A DNA stretch of 23,578 nucleotides. Source: M55B175 sp964635265 (GTDB lineage Bacteria > Desulfobacterota > Desulfobacteria > Desulfobacterales > Desulfosalsimonadaceae). Below are positions 22,575-23,578 of this stretch, in pieces (the first letter of the stretch is position 1; each line of letters begins with the position of its first letter). The translations under genes and the position numbers were made by a program. The notes beneath the pieces were generated by a model. It was given only the letters and a program-made list of their open reading frames with translations. It searched no databases and had not been told where the DNA came from. The stretch covers positions 1 to 23,578 of the forward strand of contig CAZWNV010000028.1 in NCBI GenBank assembly GCA_964635265.1, given 5' to 3'.

Positions 22575-23428
22575 TCCAGCCACTCCGCGACCTTTCCCGG
22601 ATGTTTGTGCACCCACTGCACGGCGCTTCTATAGGACTCTCCGCTCTTTTGGATCCGGTCCATAACCTGGTGGATATCCTTCGGCCGCCAGCGAAAGTTA
22701 TCGAGAAAACGATGCAACTCCGGTTTGTCCTGCTTCAGGCCTTTGCGGACCACGGTGTGGATGGATTCCTGCCCGCCGTAGACGTTTTCGGGATCCGACA
22801 GGTACTTGAGATCCCATCTGGCGAATTTCCAGTGCGGCGTCCAGCCGGTTACGACCACCCATTCCTGCTTTTCGATTTTATCCGCCAGGATCCTGGTCAT
22901 GGCAGCGCCGCTTCCTTGGACAAGTTCCATGTGCCCCATATCGTAGACCTTGATCGCCTCCCGGGTAAGGCCCATGATCCCCGCGCCCGGGTCCACCCCG
23001 ATGATCTCTCCGTTAAATCTGGCGGAATGGGCCTCCAGTCGGGCAATGGAGTCGAGCGGAACATAGTCCGGGACCACGAGCCCCACCTTTGTCCCTGTCA
23101 GGTTGGGCCCCAAATCCACCACATTGTCCTCCACCTTTCCGTAGTAATGCTGGTGGAGACTGGGCAGCCATGCGCAGACAAAGCCGTCCACATCCCCGCT
23201 GGCAGTGGAGAGCCACATGGCTTCAGCTCCCATCGGCATTAACCGGCACGCATACCCGGTTTTCTCCTCCAGTACGGCCTTGACCACCTGGGAGGCGGCC
23301 TCTGCACAGGACCACCGGGCATAGGCGATGGTGGCGCGCTTTTCTCCGGCAGAGGCGGTAGTGCTGCAGAACGTGATCAACAAAGCACCGGCTAAAATCC
23401 CGTAAAACAGTCTTGCGGCGGTTTTCAT
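22571..23428 (-). CDS. Glycine betaine-type ABC transporter substrate-binding protein
   Basis: A 285-residue periplasmic protein of the OpuAC/ProX family. A signal peptide (about 1-27, ending TTASA) is followed by the two-lobed binding domain. Tryptophans at W39, W72, W87, W196 and W200 include candidates for the aromatic cage that holds a quaternary ammonium group. Family motifs are GDVDGFVCAWLP (78-89), VGLVVPDYV (115-123), GVDPGAGI (144-151) and GWTPHWKFA (195-203). The start at 23428 was chosen for the signal peptide and the AAGGA 10 bases upstream; the frame runs on to 23542 without a signal. The permease and ATPase are not in the window and may lie elsewhere. The 150 bases upstream (23429-23578) show no clear promoter. 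The likely role is uptake of betaine, carnitine or a related compound. Confidence 0.9.
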   Translation of the reverse strand: MKTAARLFYGILAGALLITFCSTTASAGEKRATIAYARWSCAEAASQVVKAVLEEKTGYACRLMPMGAEAMWLSTASGDVDGFVCAWLPSLHQHYYGKVEDNVVDLGPNLTGTKVGLVVPDYVPLDSIARLEAHSARFNGEIIGVDPGAGIMGLTREAIKVYDMGHMELVQGSGAAMTRILADKIEKQEWVVVTGWTPHWKFARWDLKYLSDPENVYGGQESIHTVVRKGLKQDKPELHRFLDNFRWRPKDIHQVMDRIQKSGESYRSAVQWVHKHPGKVAEWLD

Positions 23429-23578
23429 CGTTTGCCAATCCTTGCGCCATGGGGCGCGATGTCTGTCATGGTTTGCCGGAATATCCGTCCGGACAGCAGC
23501 GGCTTCCAGGGAACATTCGGCTGTGTCCTTTATTTTGGTCATACCCGGTGTTTGCCCAAGAGGCCATTGGCGTGCCTT

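Noticed and set aside
1..23578. tRNA, rRNA, CRISPR array, insertion sequence or prophage genes
   Set aside because: No cloverleaf-like sequence, regular spaced repeats, transposase or integrase motifs were seen on either strand.

Overview
The window is a GC-rich, densely packed bacterial chromosome segment with 19 protein-coding genes and no tRNA, rRNA, CRISPR array or mobile element that I can see. The gene content points to a strict anaerobe, most likely a sulfate-reducing deltaproteobacterium (Desulfobacterota). It includes a tungsten/molybdenum aldehyde:ferredoxin oxidoreductase, CCG-domain iron-sulfur subunits, oxygen-sensitive Fe-type alcohol dehydrogenases, non-pyrrolysine MttB methyltransferases and a sigma-54 activator of the XylR/DmpR type. 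The organism is an inference; nothing in the window proves the species.

Region 1 (1-5348, + strand) is an operon: a phenylacetate-CoA-ligase-like AMP-forming ligase, a CCG-domain Fe-S protein, a GlcD-like FAD oxidase and a second CCG-domain Fe-S protein. The last three look like one flavin/iron-sulfur dehydrogenase. A hairpin closes it against region 2 (5394-7820, - strand): a sigma-54 activator with a V4R effector domain and, 6 nt behind it, a fumarylacetoacetate-hydrolase-family enzyme. Between the activator and a divergent gene for a small exported protein (8051-8575) lie two large perfect inverted repeats, a well-spaced -24/-12 promoter and a leader hairpin. These are the clearest regulatory architecture in the window.

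Region 3 (8604-10015) holds a SagB-type nitroreductase and a divergent DUF2284 metal-binding protein. Region 4 (10021-16265) is redox metabolism of alcohols and aldehydes: an intact Fe-alcohol dehydrogenase, a small SCP2-like protein and a second Fe-ADH homologue that has lost its three iron-binding histidines. These three form one minus-strand operon. It is divergent from an aldehyde:ferredoxin oxidoreductase, which is followed by a convergent Old-Yellow-Enzyme-type reductase with a 4Fe-4S cysteine set.

Region 5 (16508-23428) holds an MFS exporter, a minus-strand operon of two MttB-family methyltransferases plus a translationally coupled dual-specificity phosphatase, an exported polysaccharide deacetylase and a glycine-betaine-type periplasmic binding protein. 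The MttB pair and the binding protein suggest uptake and demethylation of a quaternary amine, but no corrinoid protein is in view.

A working model for regions 1-4 (inference) is oxidation of an alcohol by the Fe-ADH, of the aldehyde by the AOR, and activation of the acid by the ligase. The FAD/Fe-S complex would oxidise a hydroxy acid or a later intermediate, and the V4R regulator would sense an aromatic compound.
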